Below are positions 1-8,359 of a stretch of DNA of 64,000 bases, piece by piece; the stretch's first letter is position 1; every line of letters starts with the position of its first letter. The DNA is from Amycolatopsis eburnea. Its GTDB lineage: Bacteria; Actinomycetota; Actinomycetes; Mycobacteriales; Pseudonocardiaceae. The notes under the pieces are model-generated. The model was given only the letters and a program-made list of their open reading frames with translations, did not search any database and was not told where the DNA came from. Where the stretch lies: the NCBI RefSeq assembly GCF_003937945.1, contig NZ_RSEC01000048.1:248001-312000 (forward strand), given 5' to 3'. A program made the position numbers and the translations under genes.

Positions 1-895
1 GGCCGGCCAGCAGCTGCCCGCTGGACACGCTGGCGCCGCCGCGCTTGGCGAAGTCCTGCAGCAGCCCGGACAGCGTCGCCGGGTCGGCGCCGATGCTGCT
101 GACCACGAACTGCGGCTTGTAGCCGATCTTCGCCGCGGCCAAGATCGCCAGCGCGGTGAACGCCGGGATGCACGCGCAGACGACGACCTCCGCGCCGGCC
201 GCCTTCAGCGCGGACAGCTGCGGCGTGACGTCGGTGTTCGCGCTGTCGTAGCCCTGCCGGACGACGGTCTGGTCCTTGACGAACTGGTCCAGCCCGGCCT
301 GCGTGTCGCGGCCGACGTCGTCGTTCTGCGTGAAGTAGCCGATCTTCTTGCCTGCGAAGGTGTCCTTGATGTACTTGCCCTGGATCTTGCCCTCGCGCGT
401 GTAGTCCACCTGGTACCCGAAGGTCATCGGCGCCTTCTGCGGGTTGTCCCAGGCGAGCGCGCCCGACGACACCAGCAGGTCCGGCACGCCTTCGCCGGTG
501 AGGTAGTCGACGACCTTGGAGTGTGTCGGCGTGCCCAGCCCGCCGACGATCGCGAACACCTTGTCCTGCAACACGAGTTTCTTCACGACTTCGACGGTCT
601 TCGTCGGGTTGTAGCCGTCGTCCTCGACCTTGTAATCGATCTTCCGCCCGTTGATCCCGCCGCCGTCGTTGATCGCCTGGTACACCGCGCGGGCGCCGAC
701 AGAGATCTTGCTGTACCCCGGCGCGGCCGGTCCGGTGAGCGGCTGGTGGGTGCCGATCACGACGGTGTCCTTGGTGACGCCGACGGCGGAGTCCGCGGCC
801 TGCTGACCGCCGCCGTCGCTCTCCCCCGCGCCGCCGCACGCGGTCAGCGCCAAGGCCAGGGCGAGGAAACCCGCGCCGTACCTAGTGAATCCCAT
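1..895 (-). CDS. Branched-chain amino acid-type ABC transporter substrate-binding lipoprotein (3' end beyond window)
   Basis: About 298 residues are visible; the C-terminus lies past the left edge. The N-terminus is a lipoprotein signal ending LALTACGG, so the mature protein should be anchored outside the membrane. The text KDTVVIGTHQPLTGPAAPG, then NDGGGINGRKIDYKVEDDG and VFAIVGGLGTP, is typical of the periplasmic-binding fold used by LivJ/LivK and urea or amide transporters (family knowledge). It would capture the ligand for the LivM/LivH/LivF/LivG-like components encoded just upstream on the same strand; its start overlaps the end of the permease gene by 14 nt. The ligand cannot be told from sequence; amino acid, amide or aromatic acid are all possible. 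Confidence 0.93.
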   Translation of the reverse strand, partial: MGFTRYGAGFLALALALTACGGAGESDGGGQQAADSAVGVTKDTVVIGTHQPLTGPAAPGYSKISVGARAVYQAINDGGGINGRKIDYKVEDDGYNPTKTVEVVKKLVLQDKVFAIVGGLGTPTHSKVVDYLTGEGVPDLLVSSGALAWDNPQKAPMTFGYQVDYTREGKIQGKYIKDTFAGKKIGYFTQNDDVGRDTQAGLDQFVKDQTVVRQGYDSANTDVTPQLSALKAAGAEVVVCACIPAFTALAILAAAKIGYKPQFVVSSIGADPATLSGLLQDFAKRGGASVSSGQLLAG

Positions 896-1958
896 GGTTC
901 TCCTTCTGTTCGGCGGGCTTGCGGAGAAGTGTTCGGAGCCGCTGGAAACCGCCCTGGATGCCGCGCGGGAAAGCGAGCACGACGACGATGAGGATCACGC
1001 CGTACACCGCGAGCGGGAGGTTGTTGGCCACGTCGGTGTTCAGGTGCAGGACGTCGGCGAGGTCCTCGGACCACGCCTGGAAGTACACGAGCGCGACCGC
1101 GCCCCACAGCGCGCCCAACAGGGACCCGAGCCCGCCCAGCACCACGGCCGCCAGCAGGCTCAGCGACAACGCGGGCGTGAACGACCCCGGCGCGGCGGTG
1201 CCGAGCAGGAACGCCTGCAGGCCACCGGCCAGGCCACCGCACACCGCGCTGACCAGGAACGCGAGGATCTTCGTGCGCCCGACGGCGATCCCGCTCAGCG
1301 ACGCGGCGACCTCGTCGTCGCGGACCGCGCGGAAGTCGCGCCCGAGCCGCCCGCGCACGATGTTGACCACCAGCACCAGCGCGATGAGCACGCTGAGCCA
1401 GACGATCCAGGTCTGCCACCGCAGTTCCGGAACCACCCCGACCACAGCGGACGGTCTGCTGTGGACGGTGAAGCTCAACCCGTTGCTGCCGCCCAGGAAG
1501 TCCGGGAACTTGCGGGTCAGCGCGGGCAGGCCGACGGCCAGCGCGAGCGTCGCCCCGGCGAGGTACGGCCCGCGCAGCCGGGCCGCGGCCGCGCCGGCCA
1601 GCAGCCCGGCGAGCCCACCCGCGGCCGAGGCGAGCAGCAGGTCGGCCCACAGCGGGAACGACGGCACCTTGTTCACCAGCAGCGCCACCGTGTACGCGCC
1701 GATGAACATGAACGCGCCGTGGCCCAGCGACACCTGGCCGGTGAGGCCGGTCAGCAACGTCAGCCCGGCCACGGCGATCAGGTAGTAGCCGATCGTCGCG
1801 ATGCGCAGGTTGGTGAACTCGTCCGTCACCAGCGTCAGCACGACGACGACGGCGAAGGCCGCCAGCGCGAAGAGGACGTGGCGGACCAGCGGCGGCAGCA
1901 CGCGCTTCTTTTCCGGTGCTGTCACGGTGGTTCGCGGCAGGCTGGTGCGCACGCTCAT
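882..1958 (-). CDS. livM: ABC transporter permease, LivM type
   Basis: This 358-residue protein is mostly hydrophobic, with about ten membrane segments. It carries the LivM-type signatures LTGLTGQVSLGHGAFMFIG near residues 65-83 and a GGLGSLLGALWGA segment around 275-287, which is the cytoplasmic contact for the ATPases in this family. It is the second of two channel subunits of the importer. The start overlaps the LivH stop by 4 nt (ATGA), indicating translational coupling, and the stop overlaps the start of the binding-protein gene. Length is normal for LivM (about 350-420). The function as a permease is secure; the substrate is not known. Confidence 0.93.
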   Translation of the reverse strand: MSVRTSLPRTTVTAPEKKRVLPPLVRHVLFALAAFAVVVVLTLVTDEFTNLRIATIGYYLIAVAGLTLLTGLTGQVSLGHGAFMFIGAYTVALLVNKVPSFPLWADLLLASAAGGLAGLLAGAAAARLRGPYLAGATLALAVGLPALTRKFPDFLGGSNGLSFTVHSRPSAVVGVVPELRWQTWIVWLSVLIALVLVVNIVRGRLGRDFRAVRDDEVAASLSGIAVGRTKILAFLVSAVCGGLAGGLQAFLLGTAAPGSFTPALSLSLLAAVVLGGLGSLLGALWGAVALVYFQAWSEDLADVLHLNTDVANNLPLAVYGVILIVVVLAFPRGIQGGFQRLRTLLRKPAEQKENHGIH

Positions 1959-2806
1959 ACCCGCCTCGCCTTCGCGCGGCCGAACAACCCGCTCGGGCGC
2001 ACGGAAAGCACGATCACCAGGATCGCCAGCGCGGCGAGGGTGACCATCTCCGGTCCGAAGTAGCCGGACACATAGGACAGTCCGACGCCGAGGACGAACC
2101 CGCCGGCGATGGTGCCCAAGGGGTTGTCGAGACCGCCGAGCACCGCCGCGGTGAGCGCGTAGACGAAGACGCCGTCCAGCACGTTCGGGAACAGGAACGG
2201 TGGCGTGGCCAGCAACCCGGCCAGCGAGCCGACGGCCGCGGCCATCCCCCAGCCGACGGTGAGCATCAGCCCGACCCGCACGCCGAGGGTGCGGGCGACG
2301 TCCGGCGCGAACGCCGCCGCGCGCATCCGCAGGCCCAGCGGCGTGTACTTGAACACGACGAGCACGAGCGCGGCGATGGCGAGCACGATCAGCACGACGA
2401 ACAGGTCGTTGGCGGAGAACCGGCCGCGGAAGTCGAAGGCGTACGGGAACGCCAGCGGCTCGTTGGACCAGATCATGCCCGCGATCGCCTGCAGGACCAG
2501 CAAAAGCCCGAGCGTGACGATGATCGAGCTCAGCTCGGAGCGGTGCCGCAGCGGCCGGATCAGCAGCCGTTCGGTCGCGACGCCCAGCACGGTCCCCGCG
2601 ACGATCGCGACGGCGAAGCCGAGCCAGTAGCTGCCGGTCGCCTTGGTCACCGAGTACGCGAGGTACGTCGAGATCAGCGCGAGGGCGGGCTGCGCGAAGT
2701 TCACCACCCGGGTGGCCCGGTAGATGATGACCAGGGCGAGCCCGAGCGCCGCGTACACCGCGCCGGCCGAGATCCCGCCGAGGGTCAGGTCGAAGAAGTC
2801 TTGCAT
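1955..2806 (-). CDS. livH: ABC transporter permease, LivH type
   Basis: This 283-residue integral membrane protein opens DLTLGGISAGAVYAALGLALVIIYRATRVVNFA, the classic LivH beginning in which an N-terminal amphipathic stretch precedes the first helix. AVLGGLDNPLGTIAGG near residues 223-238 is the ATPase-coupling loop. It pairs with LivM to form the import channel. It lies 29 nt downstream of the LivF gene and overlaps the LivM gene by 4 nt, so the five genes form one operon read from about 4327 leftwards. Length and motifs are normal for the family. Confidence 0.93.
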   Translation of the reverse strand: MQDFFDLTLGGISAGAVYAALGLALVIIYRATRVVNFAQPALALISTYLAYSVTKATGSYWLGFAVAIVAGTVLGVATERLLIRPLRHRSELSSIIVTLGLLLVLQAIAGMIWSNEPLAFPYAFDFRGRFSANDLFVVLIVLAIAALVLVVFKYTPLGLRMRAAAFAPDVARTLGVRVGLMLTVGWGMAAAVGSLAGLLATPPFLFPNVLDGVFVYALTAAVLGGLDNPLGTIAGGFVLGVGLSYVSGYFGPEMVTLAALAILVIVLSVRPSGLFGRAKARRV

Positions 2807-2835
2807 GCCGGACCGTTCACCTCCGTTTGGACGCC

Positions 2836-3543
2836 TCAGAAGCCGAGGTAGGCGTGGCGCAGGCCGTCGTCGGCCAGCAGTTCCGCCGCGGTGTCGACGG
2901 CGACGACCTTGCCGAGCGCGAGGACGTAGCCGCGGTCGGCGATGGACAGCGCGCTGTGCGCGTTCTGCTCGACGAGCACGACGGTCAGCCCGGTCGAAGC
3001 CCGCAGGTCCCGCAGGATTCCCATGATCCGCGCGGTGATCAGCGGCGCGAGCCCCAGCGACGGCTCGTCCAGCAGCAGCAGGCCGGGCCGGCTCATCAGC
3101 GCGCGGCCGATGGCGAGCATCTGCCGTTCGCCGCCGGACAGCGTCGACGCGGGTTTCGCCGAACGTTCCTCCAGCGGCGGGAAAAGCTCGTAGACCTCCT
3201 TGCGCGCGGCGGCGCGATCGGCGCGGTCACGTCGCCACAGCGCGCCCAGCCGGAGGTTCTCGTCGACGGTCAGCTCGGTGATCACGCCGCCGCCTTCGGG
3301 CACGTGCGCGACCCCGCCGCGCGCGATCCGGTCCGGCGCCCGCCCGGTGAGTTCCGCGCCGTCCCAGGAGATCCGGCCGGCGCGGGCGGGCTGCAGGCCG
3401 CTGATCGTGCGCAGCAACGTGGTCTTGCCGGCCCCGTTCGCCCCGAGCACGGCGGTGATCCCGCCGCGTTCGACGGTGATCCCGACACCGTCGAGCGCCC
3501 GGACGGCGCCGTAGGAAACGGAAAGCTCGTCGATCTCAAGCAC
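2836..3543 (-). CDS. livF: ABC transporter ATP-binding protein, LivF type
   Basis: This 235-residue cytoplasmic ATPase has a Walker A GANGAGKTT around residues 33-41, the signature LSGGERQMLAIGRAL around 136-150 and Walker B LLLLDEPSLGLAP around 155-167, followed by the switch region VVLVEQNAHSAL. The SLGLAP text and short length distinguish LivF from LivG. It supplies one of the two nucleotide-binding subunits of the importer. Its start overlaps the 3' end of the LivG gene by 8 nt, so the two ATPases are probably coupled in translation. Confidence 0.94.
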   Translation of the reverse strand: MLEIDELSVSYGAVRALDGVGITVERGGITAVLGANGAGKTTLLRTISGLQPARAGRISWDGAELTGRAPDRIARGGVAHVPEGGGVITELTVDENLRLGALWRRDRADRAAARKEVYELFPPLEERSAKPASTLSGGERQMLAIGRALMSRPGLLLLDEPSLGLAPLITARIMGILRDLRASTGLTVVLVEQNAHSALSIADRGYVLALGKVVAVDTAAELLADDGLRHAYLGF

Positions 3544-4327
3544 TCGGTGCCTCCTCGGCGGGGTCGCCGAGGTAGGCCTCGGCCACGCGGGGGTCGGCCT
3601 GGATCTCGGCCGGCGTACCCGCCGCGATCACCTCGCCGAAGTTCAGCACGACGACGCGGTCGCACACCTGCATGACCAGGTCCATGTGGTGTTCGACGAG
3701 CACGACCGCCATGTCCCGCCGCAGCGACAGGATCAGCGTCGCCAGCTCGTCGAGTTCGGCGGACGACAGGCCGCTCGCGGGTTCGTCGAGCAGGAGCAGG
3801 TCGGGTTCCGCGACGAGCGCTCTCGCCAGTGCGACGCGTTTCCGCACCCCGTAAGGCAGCACGCCGGGCAGCCGGTCGGCGAGGTCGGCGATCCCCAGCT
3901 CCCCGAGGGTGGCTCGCGCCCGCCCGGCGAGGTCGGCTTCGTCGCGCGCGGACCGCCCGGCTCCGACGAGAGCCGGCAGCACCCCGGTGCGGGCGTGCCG
4001 CCCGGCGCCTGCCATCACGTTTTCCAGCACGGTCAAGCCCGGGAACAGCCCGAGCCCCTGCAGCGTCCGCACGATCCCGAGCCCGGCGAGGTGTTCCGGG
4101 CGGTGCCGCACCAGCGGCTCCCCGCGCCACAGCACGCGCCCCGACTGGGGCCGGACGAACCCGCAGACGACGTTGAAGAGTGTGGTCTTGCCCGCGCCGT
4201 TGGGCCCGATCACGCCGACGACGGTGCCGGCGCCGACGCTCAGCCGGACGTCGCGCAACGCCGTGAGACCGCCGAAGCGCACGGTGAGGCCGTCGACCAC
4301 GAGCAGGTCCTCGCCGGGAAGGGTCAT
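3536..4327 (-). CDS. livG: ABC transporter ATP-binding protein, LivG type (operon leader gene)
   Basis: The frame stays open to 4456, but the ATG at 4327 has an AAGGAGA Shine-Dalgarno sequence about 8 nt upstream and gives a normal LivG length of 263 residues; the extra 43 residues upstream look non-coding. Visible motifs are Walker A GPNGAGKTT, a LivG-type RTLQ motif, the signature LPYGVRKRVALARAL and Walker B LLLLDEPASGLSSAEL. The C-terminal extension IAAGTPAEIQADPRVAEAYLGD is characteristic of this family. It is the first gene of the importer operon. Confidence 0.92.
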   Translation of the reverse strand: MTLPGEDLLVVDGLTVRFGGLTALRDVRLSVGAGTVVGVIGPNGAGKTTLFNVVCGFVRPQSGRVLWRGEPLVRHRPEHLAGLGIVRTLQGLGLFPGLTVLENVMAGAGRHARTGVLPALVGAGRSARDEADLAGRARATLGELGIADLADRLPGVLPYGVRKRVALARALVAEPDLLLLDEPASGLSSAELDELATLILSLRRDMAVVLVEHHMDLVMQVCDRVVVLNFGEVIAAGTPAEIQADPRVAEAYLGDPAEEAPSA

Positions 4328-4544
4328 CGTCGACTCTCCTTGTCTCACCATGTGGACCAGGCCGTACCGCGCGGTCGGTATGAAGAGGGTGGAGGTCGGC
4401 GGCGGTGAAGTCAAGGTGCGAACCACCGAAACCGGGCGGTCCGGGAATTTTCCCAAAGCGCGCGCTTACCGGGATTCGGTACCGGGTGGAGGGGTGGCGA
4501 AGTCGCTGTGGCGTGCCTGGCCGCGGTCTGCCCGGCGCCGCAGG
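4328..4544. other. Intergenic region upstream of the livG-like operon
   Basis: No gene was recognised here. Read on the minus strand it must hold the importer promoter. A TTGACT hexamer lies at 4414-4409, but no good -10 follows at 16-18 nt (the best is CACCCT at 4391-4386), so no promoter is called. With the hairpins that follow, this makes a non-coding stretch of about 340 bases between the two transporter genes. Confidence 0.5.
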
Positions 4545-4603
4545 GATGTCATGAAAGGGTCGTTCATGGCGCCAGACGCCATGAACGACCCTTTCATGAC
4601 ATC
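4545..4603. repeat. Perfect 27-bp inverted repeat, ATGAAAGGGTCGTTCA family
   Basis: Arms 4545-4571 and 4577-4603 are exact reverse complements around a 5-nt loop. The core ATGAAAGGGTCGTTCATGGCG recurs at 55737-55783, so this is a dispersed element. It lies between two genes on the same strand, downstream of the binding lipoprotein gene. A transcript would form a very stable hairpin; a role as terminator, RNA-end stabiliser or miniature mobile repeat is possible. Confidence 0.85.
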
Positions 4604-4619
4604 GCCGCCGGGGCATGCC

Positions 4620-4653
4620 GAAGGGCGGGCACGCCGCAGCGCACCCGCCCTTC
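4620..4653 (-). terminator. GC-rich hairpin terminator after the NMT1-like gene
   Basis: Arms GAAGGGCGGG (4620-4629) and CCCGCCCTTC (4644-4653) are exact complements with a 14-nt loop, starting 13 nt past the stop of the minus-strand gene at 4667. There is no long U-tract, as is usual for actinomycete hairpin terminators. Confidence 0.6.
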
Positions 4654-4666
4654 CCGAGCCCCGGTG

Positions 4667-5647
4667 TCAGCCGGTACTGGCCTGCGGCGCGATCATCGAA
4701 GACGCGTCGATCTTCGTCTGCACCACACCCAGCTGCTGCAACAGGTCCGGCACCCGCTGGATCCGGCGTGCGTCCAATGTGGACCCGAACGCCGGCATCA
4801 CCATCAGGCTCGCGATGTCCTGGTCCACCTTGGCGTTGCGGACGACCAGCGGCTCCACCCGGGCGCGGTCCACCGCGGCGCGCGTGGCGTTGAGCATCGC
4901 GCGCTGGAACGCGGCCAGCGTCTTCGGGTGGTCGCGGGCCCACTGGGCGGTGGCGCCGTAGCCGGTCAACGGAAACGCCTGCGTGCTGCCGCTCGCCGCG
5001 TCGATCACCGGGTACGCGCCGGCCGTCTTGGCGGACTGCGTCAGGAACGGCTCCGGCTGGTAGGCCGCGTCCACCCGGCCCTGCGCCAGCGCGGCGCCCA
5101 TCTCCGGCAGCGGCATCGGGACCCACGTCACCTTGGTGCTGTCGATGCCGTGGTCGCGCATCACCGACTGGGTCAGCACATCGGACGCCGCGTTCTTCGA
5201 GCTGATCGCGATCCGCTTGCCGCTCAGGTCGGCGATGGTCTTCACCGGCGAGCTGGGCACGGTGACGACCTCGTTGCTGCGCGGGCTCGCGGACGTGGCG
5301 TCGGCGATCAGCTTCAGGTCGGCGGTGCCGCTGCTCTTCGCCAGGAAGAACAGGGTGTAGGTGGACAGCGCGAGGTCGTCCTTGCCCTCCACCATGCGGG
5401 TCAGCGTGTCCTGGCCGCTGGCGCCGATGTCGGTCTGCACCTCGAGGCCCTCGGCCTTGAAGTAGCCGCCTTCCTGCGCCAGCCACAGGGTGGCGAGGTC
5501 GACGGTGGTGAGGATCGCGACCCGGATGGCCGGTTTTTCGACGCCGCCACCGGTCTTGGTCCCGCCGATCTGGCTACACCCGCTCAGCAGCAGGGCGGCG
5601 GCGACGGCGAGGACGGCGAACCGGCGGGTCGAGGCGCGTCTGGGCAT
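4667..5647 (-). CDS. NMT1/SsuA-type ABC substrate-binding lipoprotein
   Basis: The ATG at 5647 follows a GAGGAG Shine-Dalgarno and begins a clear lipoprotein signal (LLLSGCSQIG), giving 326 residues; the open frame upstream of it is ignored. The text IRVAILTTVDLATLWLAQEGGYFKAEGLEVQ and the PEPFLTQSAKTAG segment match the NMT1/THI5-like binding proteins that deliver nitrate, sulfonates, taurine or thiamine precursors (family knowledge). No permease or ATPase gene lies beside it, so it is an orphan binding protein or works with a transporter encoded elsewhere. The -10/-35 pair at 5711-5739 and the hairpin at 4620-4653 suggest a single-gene transcript. Confidence 0.85.
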   Translation of the reverse strand: MPRRASTRRFAVLAVAAALLLSGCSQIGGTKTGGGVEKPAIRVAILTTVDLATLWLAQEGGYFKAEGLEVQTDIGASGQDTLTRMVEGKDDLALSTYTLFFLAKSSGTADLKLIADATSASPRSNEVVTVPSSPVKTIADLSGKRIAISSKNAASDVLTQSVMRDHGIDSTKVTWVPMPLPEMGAALAQGRVDAAYQPEPFLTQSAKTAGAYPVIDAASGSTQAFPLTGYGATAQWARDHPKTLAAFQRAMLNATRAAVDRARVEPLVVRNAKVDQDIASLMVMPAFGSTLDARRIQRVPDLLQQLGVVQTKIDASSMIAPQASTG

Positions 5648-5710
5648 GGCACTCCTCGGAAAAGAATCCTTCTGCACGTGGAATCCGGCGGTTGAGCCGT
5701 GATTCGCCGG

Positions 5711-5739
5711 ACTGTAGATGACGATTTCCGCGCCCGCAA
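5711..5739 (-). promoter_or_regulatory. Promoter of the NMT1-like lipoprotein gene
   Basis: On the minus strand TTGCGG (5739-5734), 17 nt and TACAGT (5716-5711) form a good sigma-70 type promoter about 60 nt before the ATG. The region 5648-5924 is otherwise non-coding and noticeably less GC-rich than its neighbours. Confidence 0.5.
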
Positions 5740-5924
5740 ACACGTTGCCGAGAATTGCGGGCGCGATGATCACGCGCGGAAACAAACCAACGAGGAGCTC
5801 GCACACAGCGTGATCGTCCTGCGCCATCCGGCCGAGCGCACTGGGACGTCCGATCGTCACCGGCACTGCTCCGAAGGCGTAAATCGCGAACGGCGAAAGA
5901 GGGGAAAACAGGACCGAAGCGTGG

Positions 5925-7175
5925 TCACGATCCCGGACGTGCTGTCATTGAAGTTCCCCTGACCGCGAACCGCCGCAGCCCCGGAGTTCCCGCCCCGACG
6001 GCCACCACCGCCGCCACGCAGAGGAGGCCGCCGCTGACGAGTGCGAACGTTCCCGATGTCGCGCCCGCCACCAGGCCGCCGCGCAGGTTGCCGATGTCCG
6101 GGCCCGCCTGGCCGACGATCTGCTCCGCCGCCGCGACCCGGCCGAGCAGCGCGTCCGGGGTGTTGAGCTGGACCAGCGCCCCGCGCGAAACCACCGACAC
6201 CGTGTCCGCCGCGCCCGCCAGCGCCAGGCACGCCAGCCCGAGCCACGGACTCGGCGCCAGCCCGAACACCGTCAGCGCGACGCCCCACGCGGCCGACCCC
6301 GCGAGCATCACCAGACCCGGCCGTGGCAGCCGGGTGAACGCCCCCGAGAACACCGACGCCGCCACGCCGCCGACCGCGATGGCCGAGAGGAACAAGCCCA
6401 GCGTGCGCGGGTCACCGCCGAAGTGCTCCTCGTTGACCAGCGGGAACAGGCTGATCGGCATGGACAGGACGGTCGCGGCGAGGTCGGTCAGCAACGCCCC
6501 GCGCACGACCGGGGTCCGCACCAGGAACGCCAGCCCGTCGAGCACGCCGCGCAGGCCCGGCCGCGACCCCTCGCCGTCGGGCCGCATGGCCGGCAGGCCG
6601 AAGACGCCGTAGAACGCCAGGCCGAAGGTGAGCGCGTCGACGACGTAGCAGCCGCCGACGCCGAGCCAGCCCAGCAGCAGGCCGCCGAGCGCCGGGCCGA
6701 GCAGCATGGCGCCCTGGAAGGCGATCCGGTTCAGCGCGAGCCCGGCGGGCAGTTGCTCCGGCGGCAGCAGCCGGGGGATGAACGTGCGCCCGGCCGGCCC
6801 GCCGCCCGCGACGAAGCACGACTGGACGGCCACCAGCCCCAGCACGACGAGCACCGGCACACCGCCGACGAACCCCTGCACGGCCAGCAGCACCGAGCAC
6901 GCGGCCTGCCCGGCCGTCATGACGAGGGCGAACTTCCGCCGGTCGACGCGGTCCACGAGCGTCCCGGCGAAGAGGCCGAACACGATGACCGGCAGGGCCT
7001 GCGCGAGCCCGACGGCGCCGGTCCACGCGGTGCTCCCGGTCTGGTCCCAGACCTGGAACATCACGGCGACCAGCGTCATCTGGCCACCGAAGCCGGAGAA
7101 CACGCGTCCCAGCCAGAGCCGGCGGAAGGCGGGCGACGAGCGCAGCGGGGTGATGTCGGCGAGAGCGCGAAGCAC
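5925..7175 (-). CDS. MFS transporter (MFS_3, enterobactin-exporter-like)
   Basis: The protein has 416 residues and about twelve membrane segments. FRRLWLGRVFSGFGGQMTLVAVMFQVWDQTG near the start and FAGTLVDRVDRRKF (motif A, between helices 2 and 3) are typical of MFS_3 exporters such as EntS. It probably exports a small hydrophobic compound; the substrate is unknown. The frame is open to 7271, but the GTG at 7175 sits 6 nt after TATGAT (7187-7182), so a leaderless start is preferred and the extra 32 upstream residues, which are rich in Arg and Cys, are discarded. The secreted-protein gene at 7283 is divergent. Confidence 0.88.
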   Translation of the reverse strand: MLRALADITPLRSSPAFRRLWLGRVFSGFGGQMTLVAVMFQVWDQTGSTAWTGAVGLAQALPVIVFGLFAGTLVDRVDRRKFALVMTAGQAACSVLLAVQGFVGGVPVLVVLGLVAVQSCFVAGGGPAGRTFIPRLLPPEQLPAGLALNRIAFQGAMLLGPALGGLLLGWLGVGGCYVVDALTFGLAFYGVFGLPAMRPDGEGSRPGLRGVLDGLAFLVRTPVVRGALLTDLAATVLSMPISLFPLVNEEHFGGDPRTLGLFLSAIAVGGVAASVFSGAFTRLPRPGLVMLAGSAAWGVALTVFGLAPSPWLGLACLALAGAADTVSVVSRGALVQLNTPDALLGRVAAAEQIVGQAGPDIGNLRGGLVAGATSGTFALVSGGLLCVAAVVAVGAGTPGLRRFAVRGTSMTARPGS

Positions 7176-7187
7176 GCGCAAATCATA
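7176..7187 (-). promoter_or_regulatory. Leaderless -10 element of the MFS gene
   Basis: TATGAT at 7187-7182 followed by 6 nt and the GTG. No convincing -35 is visible. The surrounding ATAAGCGCTGTTAT is a loose inverted repeat that could be an operator. Confidence 0.55.
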
Positions 7188-7282
7188 ACAGCGCTTATAC
7201 GTTTGCCGGGAGCGGTGAAGGAAGTGGTTTGGAAGTCGCCTCCGGCACCATCGGCCACACCCCGAACGCAAGAGGAGTCACC

Positions 7283-7711
7283 ATGAAAGCCGGTGCAATC
7301 CAGGCCGTCATCGGCACGGCCGTCCTGGGGGCGGTCGTCCTCGCACCCCCCGCCGAAGCGGCCGGAACCGGGGCCCAGACGGTGGCGGCGAGCTGCACCG
7401 CGGGCCTGTTCCGCGGCACCGTCTCGGTCACCTACCAGCTCGCGGGCCCGACCGAGTACCACCCGTCGATCGCCACCATCGGCGGCGGGCCGTACATCGG
7501 CGACTCGGCGACGTTCGTCCTCGACGTCGCCTACGCCGACGCGGGCACCACCACGTCCGTCTACCGCGGCACGTACACCGGCACGGCGGGCACGAAGCTC
7601 AGCGTGCGCCTGCCCGACGACGTCAAGGTCCCGCAGGACGCCCCGAGCTACGCCTCGGTCGCGTTCGACGGCGGCGAGAGCCCCTGCACGGCCAAGGCGG
7701 AGATCAGGTAG
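7283..7711 (+). CDS. Small secreted protein of unknown function
   Basis: The ATG at 7283 has an AGAGGAG Shine-Dalgarno 5 nt upstream. The 142-residue product has a signal peptide (MKAGAIQAVIGTAVLGAVV, with cleavage likely after APPAEA-A) and a mature part of about 115 residues predicted to be beta-rich, with a cysteine near each end (SCTAG and SPCTAK) that could form one disulfide. No family was recognised. Its 3' end overlaps the convergent thioesterase-like gene by 64 nt, which is unusual, so one of the two stops may not reflect a functional C-terminus. Confidence 0.72.
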   Translation: MKAGAIQAVIGTAVLGAVVLAPPAEAAGTGAQTVAASCTAGLFRGTVSVTYQLAGPTEYHPSIATIGGGPYIGDSATFVLDVAYADAGTTTSVYRGTYTGTAGTKLSVRLPDDVKVPQDAPSYASVAFDGGESPCTAKAEIR

Positions 7712-8274
7712 GCCGAGCGCAGGACGGCGTCGCGCAGCAGCGCGGCGCTGTCCTGGGCCCGCGCCGGGATCAGCACGAACCCGGCGCTGGTGTGCTCGCC
7801 CCAGCCCGCCATCACGTGCGGCTCGCCGAACCCGCGGATCGGGCACGGCAGCGGCGGCGCCGCCGGCACGTGCGCGTCGCTCACCAGCAGGCTCACGTCG
7901 GCGCGTTCCGCCTGCTCGGGCACCACGCGGGCGGCCCGGTCCGGCGGGGCCTGGTGCGCGACGACGAGTGCCCGCGGGACCCCCAGTCCCGCGGCCACGC
8001 GCCGCTGCGCCAGCCGGTAGGCGACCAGCGCGCCGAGGCCCGCGCCGAACAGCACGTGCGGTCCGGCGAGCACCCCGGCCAGCTCCGCGGACAGCGACTC
8101 GACGAGCAGCCACATGTCCCGGTACGGGTGCTCGTCGCGGCGCTCGCCCCGCCCGGGCAGCTCGACGACGTGCACCGCGATCCTCGGGTCGCGCCAGGCC
8201 CGGTAGCGGCCGGCGGCTTCACCGGCGTCCGGGAAACAGACGAACAGCAAGCGCTCCGGATCATCGGTGTCCAC
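7648..8274 (-). CDS. Thioesterase II-like alpha/beta hydrolase lacking the catalytic residues
   Basis: The GTG at 8274 follows a GGGAGG Shine-Dalgarno and gives 208 residues. The order LLFVCFPDAG, YRAWRD, VVELPGRGERRDE, LFGAGLGALVAYRLAQRR matches type II thioesterases that edit polyketide and peptide synthases (family knowledge). The nucleophile elbow, normally GHSMG, reads GAGLG, so the serine is missing, and the usual C-terminal GGHFF histidine motif is replaced by SAGFV. It is therefore probably not a hydrolase. It is divergent from the SARP gene with an 85-bp gap, and no synthase genes lie nearby. Confidence 0.75.
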   Translation of the reverse strand: MDTDDPERLLFVCFPDAGEAAGRYRAWRDPRIAVHVVELPGRGERRDEHPYRDMWLLVESLSAELAGVLAGPHVLFGAGLGALVAYRLAQRRVAAGLGVPRALVVAHQAPPDRAARVVPEQAERADVSLLVSDAHVPAAPPLPCPIRGFGEPHVMAGWGEHTSAGFVLIPARAQDSAALLRDAVLRSAYLISALAVQGLSPPSNATEA

Positions 8275-8359
8275 CCGTGGCCTCCCTTCCGACGTGCCCG
8301 CGGTTAGGGTCGACCACAGCACTTCCGTTCCGCTTCGGTCCGCCTTCTGGGGGCAACAC

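Noticed and set aside
4328..4456. A 43-residue N-terminal extension of the livG-like protein
   Set aside because: The ATG at 4327 has a strong Shine-Dalgarno and gives normal family length; the extension has no conserved text.
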